Below are positions 8,725 through 18,291 of a stretch of 64,000 nucleotides of DNA, in pieces. How positions within the stretch are numbered: position 1 is the stretch's first letter; each line of letters opens with the position of its first letter. Source of the stretch: Flavisolibacter longurius. GTDB taxonomy: Bacteria; Bacteroidota; Bacteroidia; Chitinophagales; Chitinophagaceae. Below the pieces are notes generated by a model. That model was not told where the DNA came from, ran no database searches, and saw nothing but the letters and a program-made list of their open reading frames with translations. The stretch is taken from positions 62,001-126,000 of the forward strand of contig JACJGO010000012.1 in NCBI GenBank assembly GCA_014163555.1, in the 5' to 3' direction. Position numbers and translations under genes: made by a program.

Positions 8725-9264
8725 TTATGCTTGAAGAATAACCGTTTTCACCGGAGTTGCGCCAAGGTAGCGGCCCGGAACCAGTTCATAATGAAAAATA
8801 TCGCCCATTACCGGTTTAGAGGTCAGGTAGCCCTGGATGGTAAGGTTTTTCGCCAGTTTGTAAAAGGCCAGTACATCTTCCGGCGCCTGTTTGTTTTCCA
8901 GTGCTGTCAGTACCTGCGCTCTTTGCGCAGCGGAAGCTTTTAGAAAGGTTGTCCCGTGTTTTTCTTTTACCAGGTCATCGAGTGCTTTGAGTCCTTTGGT
9001 AAAGGTTTGCTGGTCTTCTTTTTCGTAACAGTCGTCCAGCATGCGCAGCGCAAATAGATGCGCATAGGTGTCTTTTGCTCCCGGAGTGGCTGAAGCGGGT
9101 AGAATGGTTTCGGCCAGTTCGGCCAGCGTTTTTTCCGCTTCCAGGGAAAGTTTCATGTTTTTTAGCAGAAAAGAAGATTTGCTCTCCTGTTCCCCGCAGG
9201 AGGGTAGGATTGCTGTTCCTGCTGCCATGACAAAAAGGTATTTTAAAGCACGTCTGCGTTCCAT
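8725..9264 (-). CDS. Tat-exported lipoprotein, gluconate 2-dehydrogenase subunit 3 family
   Basis: A 179-residue small subunit that accompanies GMC dehydrogenases. I set the start at the ATG at 9264 (MERRRALKYLFVMAAGT), rejecting the upstream frame to 9369, because it places a twin-arginine motif and hydrophobic stretch at the N terminus, followed by a lipobox-like LPSC. The mature part has the family pattern LAELAETILPASATPGAKD, an internal helical region with Cys/Tyr (DDCYE) and a C-terminal 'PVPGRY'-like block (ELVPGRYLG). In known complexes this subunit carries the GMC partner through the Tat system and holds it at the membrane. It is first in a two-gene operon with the GMC gene. Confidence 0.88.
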   Translation of the reverse strand: MERRRALKYLFVMAAGTAILPSCGEQESKSSFLLKNMKLSLEAEKTLAELAETILPASATPGAKDTYAHLFALRMLDDCYEKEDQQTFTKGLKALDDLVKEKHGTTFLKASAAQRAQVLTALENKQAPEDVLAFYKLAKNLTIQGYLTSKPVMGDIFHYELVPGRYLGATPVKTVILQA

Positions 9265-9592
9265 ATCAGTTTTCGAATAAAGTGGATGAACAGGTTCGAT
9301 GATAAACGATACCGATGAATGTAAGAATTCTTTGCAATACTGTTTTGCTATACAATTTCGCGTTGGCAAGCTAAGGCAACGAAAAATTTGCTGCTGGTAT
9401 TTTTTTCACCGACTTCAATATTTTTTTAGTTTGTATGCAGCAACTAATAGCTCATTTTTGTCCATTTCTTTATATGTGGATAAAACTTTAAAGCTTTTTT
9501 TTGAAAAATCTTTGTTAAATAAAAAATGAGTTTTACCTTTTTTCTGGTTTTGGTTCACATTCCTCCATTCAATTAATTAAAAACGATTGTTT
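9265..9592. other. divergent promoter region between GMC operon 1 and susCD operon 1
   Basis: About 330 AT-rich bases separate divergent starts. It holds the promoter motif of susC 1 (9457-9490, listed separately). A 76-codon frame at 9299-9529 overlaps that promoter and encodes an unconvincing protein, so I do not call it. Confidence 0.6.
9457..9490 (+). promoter_or_regulatory. putative promoter of susC 1 (TTTG-N20-TAAAACTTTA)
   Basis: TTTG (9457-9460) is followed after 20 bases by TAAAACTTTA (from 9481), about 110 bases before the ATG. The stretch GTGGATAAAA (9476-9485) recurs upstream of the second susC gene in the same relation to a TTG element, which argues that it is functional rather than chance. 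Confidence 0.45.
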
Positions 9593-12500
9593 ATGCACTT
9601 CAAGCCAACTGCTCCGCGGTTATGGTTGACAATGTCCCTTCTTTTTCTAAGTTCTCTATTGCTTGCACAACAAAAACGGGTAACGGGTAAAATCCTGGGT
9701 GAAGACGGGAGGCCTGTTGCCGGTGCAACTGTAACGGTAAAAGGAACAACCAGTTCTACAATTACAAGTGAAGACGGAAATTTCGCTTTCACGGTTCCGG
9801 CCACGGCTACAACCCTTGTAGTTACCTCTGTAGGATTTGATGTTCAGGAAATACCGATTGGTTCCGGTGAAAACCTAAGCGTTTATCTGCGTCAAGGGGC
9901 CGGAGCGCTGAATGAAGTAGTTGTAACGGGTTACACCAGTCAGCAACGCAGAAGCATTACCGGTGCGGTATCGTCCATCAAGGGTACACAGCTACAGGCT
10001 GTGCAAACCGGTAACGTAGAACAACAGTTCCAGGGCCGTGCACCAGGTGTGGTGGTGATTACTTCCGGTCAGCCGGGTACCGGCAGCCAGGTACGGATCA
10101 GGGGCTTTAGTTCCTTTACCGATAACTCCCCGCTCTACATTGTAGATGGTGTTCCCATCTTTACGTCCGAGCACCTGAGTGCTTTTGATATTGAATCGGT
10201 GACGGTGCTGAAAGATGCCGCTTCGGCTTCCATCTACGGGGCCCGTGCTTCGGCTGGCGTCATCCTGATTACGACGAAAAAGGGAAAGGCCAGCAATAAA
10301 GTAAATGTGAGCTATGATATGTCCTACGGCCTTACCGTGCCGGGCAAAGGCATTGACCTGTTAACGCCCCAACAGCAGGCTGACCTTACGTGGCAAGCCA
10401 TGCGGGCAGCCGGCCAAACACCAACCCATGAACAATATGGCTCCGGGGCAAATCCCGTATTACCGGATTACCTGGTGGTGGGTTCGTCAAATGGTTTATC
10501 CGGATTGTCGCCGAACGATCCCCGTTTGAATCCTGCACTTTTTAATACCAATTTTGATAATGGCCCCATCTACCAGGTAATCCGTGCTAACAAAGCCGGT
10601 ACCGATTGGTACGATGAAATGACGTCCACAAGGCCCATTCAGAACCATACGCTTGGTTTTAGCGGAGGTACGGACAATTCAAAGTATTACACCAGTTTTA
10701 GTTATTACAATGAGCAAGGCCCGGTGATCGGAACATTTCTGAAGAAATACATCTTCCGCGCCAATACCGAATTCAAGATCAAAAACCGGGTGCGCATTGG
10801 TGAGAACTTCCAGTTTTCCAACCGGCAGAATCCCAATATTGGCGGACCGGCCGGCGAAAATGATATCATGTTTGCGCTGACCATCAACCCCCTGATCCCT
10901 GTGTACGATGAAGGGGGTGGATTTGCCGGTACAGTTGCCAAAGGATTCAACAACTCTACCCAACCGGTTGCCCGTCGTCTGCTTTCCCGCGACAACAAAG
11001 GTTCCGCCAATTTTATTTTTGGTAATGCGTATGCGGAAGTGGATATCATCGACAAACTTGTATTCCGTTCCAGCTTTGGCGGTTACCTGGGGAATGGAAT
11101 GAGTCGCTTTATTAACTACCGCACTTACTGGAATTCAGAAAATGTGGGGAACACAACATTTGGAGAGAGTGCAAATGAATTCTCGGGTTGGACATGGACC
11201 AACAACGTGCGTTATGAAAGAGATTTTGGTGTGCACAACGTAAAGGCTTTGGCTGGTATTGAAGCCGTGGCGGATGGGAGCTTCCGGGGTCTGGGAGGTC
11301 AGGGATTGAACCCATTCACTAATAGCTTCAACTTTCTAACTATTACCAATACAGCCAACAGCGGCAGGGATGTTCAAAGCAATGGTAGGCCAATGACGAA
11401 GCTCTATTCGCAATATGCCAAAGTAGATTATGACTATAACAACAAGTACCTGTTCAGCGGTACTATCCGCCGCGACGGTGCCTCTGTGTTTGGCGAGGAT
11501 AACAAGTACGGTATTTTCCCGGCCTTTTCCCTCGGATGGCGGGTAACGGCAGAGGAGTTTATGAAATCCGCTACCTGGATCACCGATCTGAAAATCCGTG
11601 GCGGCTGGGGTAAAATGGGGAACTCCCGCCCGGTAACACCCAACAACCTCTTTAACACCATCGGTAGCACGGCTACGTATGGGTATGACTTGGGTGGAGC
11701 CAATACATCCACTTCTCCTGGTATAGCCATTGGTGGTATTGGCAACCCGGCGGCAAAATGGGAAGCTAAAACCACCACCAACATTGGCTTTGATGGTACC
11801 TTCTTTAATAGTCACCTGGATGTGATTTTCGACTGGTACACGGCTGAAACATCCGACCTGCTGTTTCGCCAGGAACTGCCCGCAACGGTGGGTATGGCAA
11901 GCTCGCCGCTGGTAAACATTGGCGCCATGAAGAATACAGGTATTGATGTAATGCTCACCTATCGCAACAGGGGTGGACGGAATTTCCGTTACGAAGCTGA
12001 CCTGATCTTCACCAAATACAATAATGAAATCACCAAGGTCTCCGACATTGTTGATTATTTCGATGTGCAGTTTTCCGGCCGTCTACCGGGCGCCATTGCC
12101 CGCAATGCCATCGGAAATCCCGTCTCGGCTTACTACGGTTATCAGGTAGTAGGCCTGTTTCAGGATGCTGCCGATGTTACCCGTTCGGCCACGCAGGATG
12201 GTGCAGCCCCCGGTCGTTTCAAGTATGCTGATATCAATAACGATGGCAGAATCACACCGGATGATCGTACCTATCTGGGAAGCCCGAACCCTGATTTTAC
12301 CTATGGATTTAATACAAGGGTATTCTTTGGCGCCTTTGATTTTGAAGCCCTTTTTTATGGCGTGCAGGGAGGCGAAGTATTCAACCTGACAAGATGGTTC
12401 ACTGACTTTTATTCTTCCTTTACAGGTATTGGAAAATCATCACGGGTGTTGAATGCATGGACCCCGACAAATACCAATACAGATATACCACGTTTTGAAG

Positions 12501-12790
12501 CCGTTTCGAACTTCAGTACCAATGGTGCTTCCAACTCGTACTATGTAGAGGATGCCTCTTATTTACGCATGCGCAGTGCCAAACTGGGATATACGCTCCC
12601 CTCATCGCTGACCAGCAAGGCCGGTATCGACAGGCTGCGGGTGTTTTTCCAGGCAACCAACCTGTTCACCATTTCTAAGTACACCGGTACCGATCCTGAG
12701 GTAAGTGGCGTGGATACAAACTTTGGTATTGACGTGGGTAACTATCCGGCCAATCGCCAGTTTTTGGTGGGTGTCAGCTTAGGTTTATAA
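9593..12790 (+). CDS. susC: SusC/RagA-family TonB-linked outer-membrane transporter 1
   Basis: A 1065-residue outer-membrane receptor. Order: signal peptide (to ~22, LLLAQQ), carboxypeptidase-regulatory-like beta domain (~24-100: GKILGEDGRPVAGATVTVKG), the family linker LNEVVVTGY (~108-117), a plug domain with the VRIRG and PLYIVDGVP blocks, then a 22-strand barrel to the C terminus, which ends in a hydrophobic strand (FLVGVSLGL). SusC proteins import oligosaccharides with energy from TonB, under a SusD lid. The ATG at 9593 is preferred to the TTG at 9587. The SusD partner follows after 31 bases. The cargo cannot be read from sequence. No FecI/FecR regulator lies nearby, so control is likely elsewhere. 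Confidence 0.96.
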   Translation: MHFKPTAPRLWLTMSLLFLSSLLLAQQKRVTGKILGEDGRPVAGATVTVKGTTSSTITSEDGNFAFTVPATATTLVVTSVGFDVQEIPIGSGENLSVYLRQGAGALNEVVVTGYTSQQRRSITGAVSSIKGTQLQAVQTGNVEQQFQGRAPGVVVITSGQPGTGSQVRIRGFSSFTDNSPLYIVDGVPIFTSEHLSAFDIESVTVLKDAASASIYGARASAGVILITTKKGKASNKVNVSYDMSYGLTVPGKGIDLLTPQQQADLTWQAMRAAGQTPTHEQYGSGANPVLPDYLVVGSSNGLSGLSPNDPRLNPALFNTNFDNGPIYQVIRANKAGTDWYDEMTSTRPIQNHTLGFSGGTDNSKYYTSFSYYNEQGPVIGTFLKKYIFRANTEFKIKNRVRIGENFQFSNRQNPNIGGPAGENDIMFALTINPLIPVYDEGGGFAGTVAKGFNNSTQPVARRLLSRDNKGSANFIFGNAYAEVDIIDKLVFRSSFGGYLGNGMSRFINYRTYWNSENVGNTTFGESANEFSGWTWTNNVRYERDFGVHNVKALAGIEAVADGSFRGLGGQGLNPFTNSFNFLTITNTANSGRDVQSNGRPMTKLYSQYAKVDYDYNNKYLFSGTIRRDGASVFGEDNKYGIFPAFSLGWRVTAEEFMKSATWITDLKIRGGWGKMGNSRPVTPNNLFNTIGSTATYGYDLGGANTSTSPGIAIGGIGNPAAKWEAKTTTNIGFDGTFFNSHLDVIFDWYTAETSDLLFRQELPATVGMASSPLVNIGAMKNTGIDVMLTYRNRGGRNFRYEADLIFTKYNNEITKVSDIVDYFDVQFSGRLPGAIARNAIGNPVSAYYGYQVVGLFQDAADVTRSATQDGAAPGRFKYADINNDGRITPDDRTYLGSPNPDFTYGFNTRVFFGAFDFEALFYGVQGGEVFNLTRWFTDFYSSFTGIGKSSRVLNAWTPTNTNTDIPRFEAVSNFSTNGASNSYYVEDASYLRMRSAKLGYTLPSSLTSKAGIDRLRVFFQATNLFTISKYTGTDPEVSGVDTNFGIDVGNYPANRQFLVGVSLGL

Positions 12791-12821
12791 TATTCCTGGA
12801 TAACAATTTAAAAAAAGAAAA

Positions 12822-14579
12822 ATGTCAAATAAAAGAATAAAATATGTAGGTTTCATTTTAGGCGTTCCGCTGGCGGCTTCACTCATTTTTGTGGCCTGTA
12901 AGCGGGATTTCCTGAACCAGGAAACCATCGGTGTGCTGACCGAAGCGGAAGCACAAAGTGCCAAAGGTGCACGTCAATTTTTAACCAGTACCTACGCGGC
13001 CCTGAAAGGCTCGGGTTGGGAAGGCGGCGTGAGCAACTGGGTTTACGGTAGCATTGTTGGTGGTGATGCCAACAAAGGCTCCGATGCCGGTGACCAGGCG
13101 GATATTGTACCGATTCAGCAATTGACGGCCACACCAACCAATAACTATTTTAACGTCAAATGGCGGTCGCTGTATGAAGGCATTGCCCGTGCCAATGCCA
13201 CTATCCGTGTGACGTCTAAACTTACGGATAAGGACATCTCCGCTGCAGAGAAAACGCAGATCCTGGCACAGGCACGGTTCCTTCGCGGGTTCTATCATTT
13301 TGAAGCCAAAAAAATGTGGGATAACATTCCATATGTGGATGAAACCATCGAAGCCGCCAATGCAAAAGTGGGCAACTCCAAAGACTGGACACGCATTATG
13401 GAAGACCTGGACTTTGCCCGCAAAAATCTGAATGCGGTACAGGACCAGGTTGGCAAAGTGAACAAGTGGGCTGGTGAGGCGTATTATGCCAAAGCACTGC
13501 TTTTCCAAGGTAAATATGCAGAGGCTTTGCCAATACTTACCGATGTAGTCAACAACGGCAAAACTTCCCGTGATTTGAAATATAATTTGGCCCCGGCGTT
13601 TCATGATCTGTTTAATGCCGATAAGGACAATGATCCTACGGTACGGGCAGAGAGTGTGTTTGCTTACGAAGCTTCTATCAATGACGGCTCTGGCGGTTTG
13701 AATGCTAACTACGAACACATTCTCAACTTTCCTTACAATGGAGGCCCGGGTGGCTGCTGTGGATTTTTTCAGCCAACGTTTGAACTGGTCAACTCCTTCC
13801 GCACAAGTGCAACCGGTTTACCGCTATTGGATGGTTCCTATAACGTGGGTGCCAACCAGGTAAAAAATGACCAGGGCCTTGAATCTTCCAGTACGGGATA
13901 TACACCGGATGGCGGTAACCTGGACCCGCGCCTCGATTGGACTGTTGGTCGAAGGGGAATTCCTTATTTGGATTGGGGGCTTCATCCGGGTAAGTCCTGG
14001 ATACGCGACCAGGGATTTGGCGGTCCATTTGCTCCTAAAAAGAATGTTTATTACAAAGCCCAGGAAGGCAAGCTTACCGATGGCACCAACTGGACCAGCG
14101 GTTTGACAGCTACCAATTACAAGATCATGCGCTTTGCAGATGTATTGTTGATGGCCGCTGAAGCTGAAGTGGAAGCCGGTAGCCTGGAAAAGGCACGTGA
14201 ATATGTGAACCGCGTTCGTACAAGAGCTGCTGTAGGTCGCGTAAAGGATGCTGCAGGAAATGATGCCGCCAATTATGTGATTAGCAATTATACTACTGCA
14301 TGGACCAATAAAGATGTAGCCAGACAAGCGGTTCGTTTTGAAAGAAAATTGGAACTGGCCATGGAAGGGCATCGCTTCTTTGACCTGGTACGGTGGGGCG
14401 TAGCCGATCAGGCTATCAATGCCTTCTTAACGTATGAAAAAACGAAGCTTCCAACACCTTATGGGGCTGCTACGTTTACAAAGGGGAAACACGAATATTT
14501 CCCGATTCCGCAACGGCAGATTGATTTGTCAAGCACAGGAGGACAGTCAACCCTAACCCAAAATCCAGGATATCAATAA
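12822..14579 (+). CDS. susD: SusD/RagB-family nutrient-binding lipoprotein 1
   Basis: A 585-residue surface lipoprotein with a lipobox ending at Cys26 (LIFVACKRDFLNQ) and the SusD alpha-helical TPR-like fold. Typical blocks are the N-terminal LTSTYAALKG region, RFLRGFYHFEAKKMWDNIPYV and the C-terminal RFERKLELAMEGHRFFDLVRWG, followed by the usual ending YFPIPQRQIDLS...LTQNPGY. It caps the SusC barrel and captures the glycan. It is co-transcribed with susC and is followed by a strong terminator before the FG-GAP/ASPIC gene. Confidence 0.96.
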   Translation: MSNKRIKYVGFILGVPLAASLIFVACKRDFLNQETIGVLTEAEAQSAKGARQFLTSTYAALKGSGWEGGVSNWVYGSIVGGDANKGSDAGDQADIVPIQQLTATPTNNYFNVKWRSLYEGIARANATIRVTSKLTDKDISAAEKTQILAQARFLRGFYHFEAKKMWDNIPYVDETIEAANAKVGNSKDWTRIMEDLDFARKNLNAVQDQVGKVNKWAGEAYYAKALLFQGKYAEALPILTDVVNNGKTSRDLKYNLAPAFHDLFNADKDNDPTVRAESVFAYEASINDGSGGLNANYEHILNFPYNGGPGGCCGFFQPTFELVNSFRTSATGLPLLDGSYNVGANQVKNDQGLESSSTGYTPDGGNLDPRLDWTVGRRGIPYLDWGLHPGKSWIRDQGFGGPFAPKKNVYYKAQEGKLTDGTNWTSGLTATNYKIMRFADVLLMAAEAEVEAGSLEKAREYVNRVRTRAAVGRVKDAAGNDAANYVISNYTTAWTNKDVARQAVRFERKLELAMEGHRFFDLVRWGVADQAINAFLTYEKTKLPTPYGAATFTKGKHEYFPIPQRQIDLSSTGGQSTLTQNPGYQ

Positions 14580-14599
14580 CAGGTTTTCTCTCTTAATTA

Positions 14600-14642
14600 G
14601 AACAAAGAGACTGCGCAAGCCGTCTCTTTGTTCTTTAAATTT
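14600..14642 (+). terminator. intrinsic terminator between susD 1 and the ASPIC lipoprotein gene
   Basis: Perfect 12-bp arms GAACAAAGAGAC (14600-14611) and GTCTCTTTGTTC (14622-14633) enclose a 10-base loop. The T-rich stretch tttaaattt follows. It lies only 24 bases before the next start, so it probably lowers rather than abolishes ASPIC transcription, or the ASPIC gene has its own promoter. Confidence 0.85.
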
Positions 14643-14665
14643 ATAGCAGTCAAGCACCGGATTAC

Positions 14666-17600
14666 ATGAAAAAGGCCACCACCATTTTTACGCTAGCCAT
14701 CTTGTTTCTTTCCTGCACCACTAAAACATTTAAAAAGCTGGATGGAGACGACACAGGTATCCGATTTGCCAACACCATCACCGAAAACGATTCCATTAAT
14801 ATTCTCAACCTGGAATATGTGTATAACGGAGGCGGGGTGGCCATCTCCGATTTTAACAACGACGGTCTGCAGGATGTATTTTTTACGGGCAATATCGTTG
14901 GCAACCGTATTTACCTGAATAAGGGTGATATGAAATTTAGCGATGTGACGGAAGCTGCTGGCATTGCTGCAGAGGACCGGTGGAATACCGGCGTCGCCAC
15001 GGTTGACGTCAATAACGACGGGTGGATGGATATCTATGTCTGTGCTTCCATCAAAAAAGATTCTGCCAAACGGGCCAATATGCTTTTCGTCAACAAAGGC
15101 CTGGATAAAAAAGGGTCCCCGGTGTTTAAAGACGAAGCGGAAGCATATGGCGTAGCTGATAAGGGTTATTCAACCATGGCCGCTTTTTTTGATTACGACA
15201 ATGACGGCGACCTTGATCTTTATGTGCTGACCAATAAAATGGCGGAAAGGGATATGTATCCCAATCAATATCACAAAAAAATAAGTGACGGGTCTTCGCC
15301 TACTACCGACCGGCTGTACCGCAACGACTGGGATACGGCTGCCGGACGTGCGGTGTTTAAAAATGTTTCGGCGCAGGCCGGCATCCTGATGGAGGGCTTT
15401 GGGCTTGGTTTAAATATTTGCGACATCAACAAAGACGGGTGGAAGGATATTTATGTTACCAACGATTTTCTGACCAACGACCTGTTGTGGATCAACAACC
15501 GGAACGGAACCTTTACCAATAAGGCTGCAGAAAGCTTTAAGCATACGTCTTATTCGGCGATGGGCAACGATGTTGCCGACATCAACAACGATGGTTTGCC
15601 GGATGTGATTGCGGTAGACATGCTGCCTGCCGACAATGTGCGAAAGAAAATGATGATGCCGGCCAATTCGTATCAAACCTATATGAACAACGAGGCCTTC
15701 CAATACGAATACCAGTATGGTCGCAATACCCTGCAGCTAAACATGGGAAGCCTTCCTGTAAAAGACAGTATTCAGGTGCCCCTGTTTGGCGATATTGCTT
15801 TTTTTGCCGGCATTGCCGAAACCGACTGGAGCTGGACGCCGATGGTTGCCGATTTTGACAACGATGGCTACCGCGACCTGATTATCACCAACGGTTTTCC
15901 CAAAGACATTACCGACCGCGATTTTATGACCTATCGCGTGAATGCCACCAGCGTGGCGTCGAAAGAAGAGATCCTGGAGCAGATACCGGAAGTCAAGCTT
16001 CACAATTATGTATTCCGTAACGAAGGAAACCTGCGGTTTGCAGACAAAACCGTGGACTGGGGCCTGGAAGAACCGAGTTTTTCCAATGGCGGCGCTTACG
16101 GTGACCTGGACAACGATGGTGACCTTGACCTGGTGATCAACAACATCAACGATGAAGCGTTTGTATATGAAAACACATCACACGGCAGGGAGAAAGGCCA
16201 CCATTACCTGCAGGTGAAATTTGTCGGAGAGGGGCAGAATAGGGAAGGTATCGGTGCCTGGGCTGAGATCTATTATGGCGATGGCCTGCAGCAGGTGTAT
16301 GAAAATTCACCTTACAGAGGATTTTTGTCCACCGTACAATCGCTGGCGCATTTTGGCCTGAAGGATGTTGAAAAAATTGATTCCCTGGTGATACGTTGGC
16401 CGAATGGAAAAAAACAGGTATTGCAGGACGTTAGTGTTGATCAGGTGATCACAGCCAATATGAAAGATGCGACGCTTGCCGGAGGTTTTGATGTACCGGT
16501 TGTGCAGCCTTTGTTTGCCGATCTTACCGATACACTCCGCATTCCTTATGTTCACAAAGAGCTTGATTTCCCTGATTTTACCGTGCAGAAATTACTTCCA
16601 CATAAACTATCGGAATACGGTCCCGGCATGGCAGTAGGCGATGTGGATAACAATGGTTTGGACGACATTGTATGTGGTGGTTCATATTCGTATAGTCCTG
16701 TTGTTTTGCTGCAACAGAATGGCGGCAAATTTGTTCCGAAAGAGTTATTGCCGGGGGCAAACAACCAAACCAAAACGTCGGAAGACCTGGGCCTCCTGTT
16801 GTTTGATGCCGATGGCGACACCGACCTGGATCTTTACATTGCCAGCGGCAGTTATGAAAACAAACCCAATACGGCTTCGTATGCAGACCGGTTTTTTCTG
16901 AACGATGGAAAGGGAAATTTTTTACAGGACAGTGCTGCGCTGCCACAAAACTTCACCAGCAAATCCTGTGTACGGGCAGTGGACTATGACAAGGATGGCG
17001 ACCTTGACCTTTTTTTGGCCGGCCGGGTGGAGCCCTGGAATTATCCCAGGCCGGTTTCCAGTTTTCTCTACCGCAACGATAGCCGGAACGGGAAGGTGCA
17101 GTTCACCGATGTAACAAAACAGGCTGCATCGGCACTGATCAATAAAGGCCTTGTTTGTGATGCGGTATGGACCGATTTTGATAATGACGGCTGGACAGAC
17201 CTGGTGCTTTCCGGCGAGTGGATGAGCATTACGTTTTTAAAAAATGAAAAAGGCCGTTTCAGCGATGTAACACAAAGCACCGGGTTAGCCGGCGAAACGG
17301 GCTGGTGGAACAGTATTGCCCCGGGTGATTTTGACAACGATGGCGATATAGATTACATCGTAGGCAATGTGGGACAGAATACATTTTACCGTGCCGATGC
17401 ACAACACCCAGCCCGGATCTATGCCAAAGATTTTGACAACAACGGCGATTATGATGCCATACCAACACTTTACCTGGCCGGCCAGGACGGGCAGCGTAGG
17501 GAATACCCGGCCCAAACCCGCGATGACCTGATCAAGCAAATGATCTCCATGCGGGCAAAGTTTCACACCTACCGTGCCTTTGCCTTTGCTACCATTGACA

Positions 17601-18220
17601 GCGTACTTTCAAAAGAAGACCGCAAAGATGCATTGATATTGCAGGCGAATCGCTTGCAGTCTTCCTTTGTTCGCAACAAGGGCAATGGCCAGTTTGAGCT
17701 GGTTCCACTTCCGGTTCCGGCACAGCTTTCTGCCATCAACGGCATGGTGGTGGATGATTTTAACGGCGATGGCAACCTGGATGTAGTGATGAATACAAAC
17801 GATTATGGCACCGAAGTTTCTGTTGGCCGTTACGATGCCCTGAATGGTTTGTTGCTGTTGGGCGATGGAAACGGTGGATTTGCAGCCGCGTCTATGGCAA
17901 GGAGCGGCATTTGCATACCGGGAAATGGAAAAGCAATGGTGAAGATGCAGATGGGTGAAAACAAGCCTGTGATTGTTGCAGCGCAAAATCGTGGCGCACT
18001 TAAAGTTTTTTCTCCCCATACGGCTGTTAAACTGGTTCCGGCTACGCCCGGGGATGTTAGTGCTCACCTACGATTGAAAGATGGGCGGGTGCAAAAGCAG
18101 GAGTTTTATTATGGGGCATCGTTTTTATCACAATCGGGGCGGTTTATACCGGTTGGTGCTGCCGTTCAATCTATTGAAATTCGAAATAACAAAGGGCAAA
18201 CAAGAACAGTCAGCTTATAG
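14666..18220 (+). CDS. giant FG-GAP/VCBS-repeat lipoprotein with ASPIC/UnbV domain 1
   Basis: A 1184-residue lipoprotein (lipobox LFLSC, Cys17). Residues ~45-490 hold repeated Ca-binding loops of the form D-x-N/D-x-D-G-x-x-D (DFNNDGLQD, DVNNDGWMD, DYDNDGDLD, DINKDGWKD, DLDNDGDLD), the mark of beta-propeller FG-GAP/VCBS repeats. An ASPIC/UnbV domain lies at ~530-595 (GAWAEIYYGDG ... SLVIRWPNGKKQ). A second propeller follows (DVDNNGLDD, DADGDTDLD, DFDNDGWTD, DFNGDGNLD). The family is often mislabelled after cartilage acidic proteins or as RNA-binding; its function is unknown, but the location with SusCD suggests a cell-surface glycan-binding or scaffold role. Two paralogues lie at 29888-36614. 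Confidence 0.9.
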   Translation: MKKATTIFTLAILFLSCTTKTFKKLDGDDTGIRFANTITENDSINILNLEYVYNGGGVAISDFNNDGLQDVFFTGNIVGNRIYLNKGDMKFSDVTEAAGIAAEDRWNTGVATVDVNNDGWMDIYVCASIKKDSAKRANMLFVNKGLDKKGSPVFKDEAEAYGVADKGYSTMAAFFDYDNDGDLDLYVLTNKMAERDMYPNQYHKKISDGSSPTTDRLYRNDWDTAAGRAVFKNVSAQAGILMEGFGLGLNICDINKDGWKDIYVTNDFLTNDLLWINNRNGTFTNKAAESFKHTSYSAMGNDVADINNDGLPDVIAVDMLPADNVRKKMMMPANSYQTYMNNEAFQYEYQYGRNTLQLNMGSLPVKDSIQVPLFGDIAFFAGIAETDWSWTPMVADFDNDGYRDLIITNGFPKDITDRDFMTYRVNATSVASKEEILEQIPEVKLHNYVFRNEGNLRFADKTVDWGLEEPSFSNGGAYGDLDNDGDLDLVINNINDEAFVYENTSHGREKGHHYLQVKFVGEGQNREGIGAWAEIYYGDGLQQVYENSPYRGFLSTVQSLAHFGLKDVEKIDSLVIRWPNGKKQVLQDVSVDQVITANMKDATLAGGFDVPVVQPLFADLTDTLRIPYVHKELDFPDFTVQKLLPHKLSEYGPGMAVGDVDNNGLDDIVCGGSYSYSPVVLLQQNGGKFVPKELLPGANNQTKTSEDLGLLLFDADGDTDLDLYIASGSYENKPNTASYADRFFLNDGKGNFLQDSAALPQNFTSKSCVRAVDYDKDGDLDLFLAGRVEPWNYPRPVSSFLYRNDSRNGKVQFTDVTKQAASALINKGLVCDAVWTDFDNDGWTDLVLSGEWMSITFLKNEKGRFSDVTQSTGLAGETGWWNSIAPGDFDNDGDIDYIVGNVGQNTFYRADAQHPARIYAKDFDNNGDYDAIPTLYLAGQDGQRREYPAQTRDDLIKQMISMRAKFHTYRAFAFATIDSVLSKEDRKDALILQANRLQSSFVRNKGNGQFELVPLPVPAQLSAINGMVVDDFNGDGNLDVVMNTNDYGTEVSVGRYDALNGLLLLGDGNGGFAAASMARSGICIPGNGKAMVKMQMGENKPVIVAAQNRGALKVFSPHTAVKLVPATPGDVSAHLRLKDGRVQKQEFYYGASFLSQSGRFIPVGAAVQSIEIRNNKGQTRTVSL

Positions 18221-18291
18221 GGAATGGGAGAATCCGGTATAAACAATTGCCAATTCTTCAATACCTTGAGCGGAACTGCAGACCCGTTGAA

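Noticed and set aside
9299-9529. 76-codon plus-strand frame in the divergent region
   Set aside because: It overlaps the susC 1 promoter block and encodes an unlikely Cys/Tyr/Phe-rich protein.
12981-13718. 245-codon frame opposite susD 1
   Set aside because: Shadow of a clear SusD gene; no start signal and poor composition.
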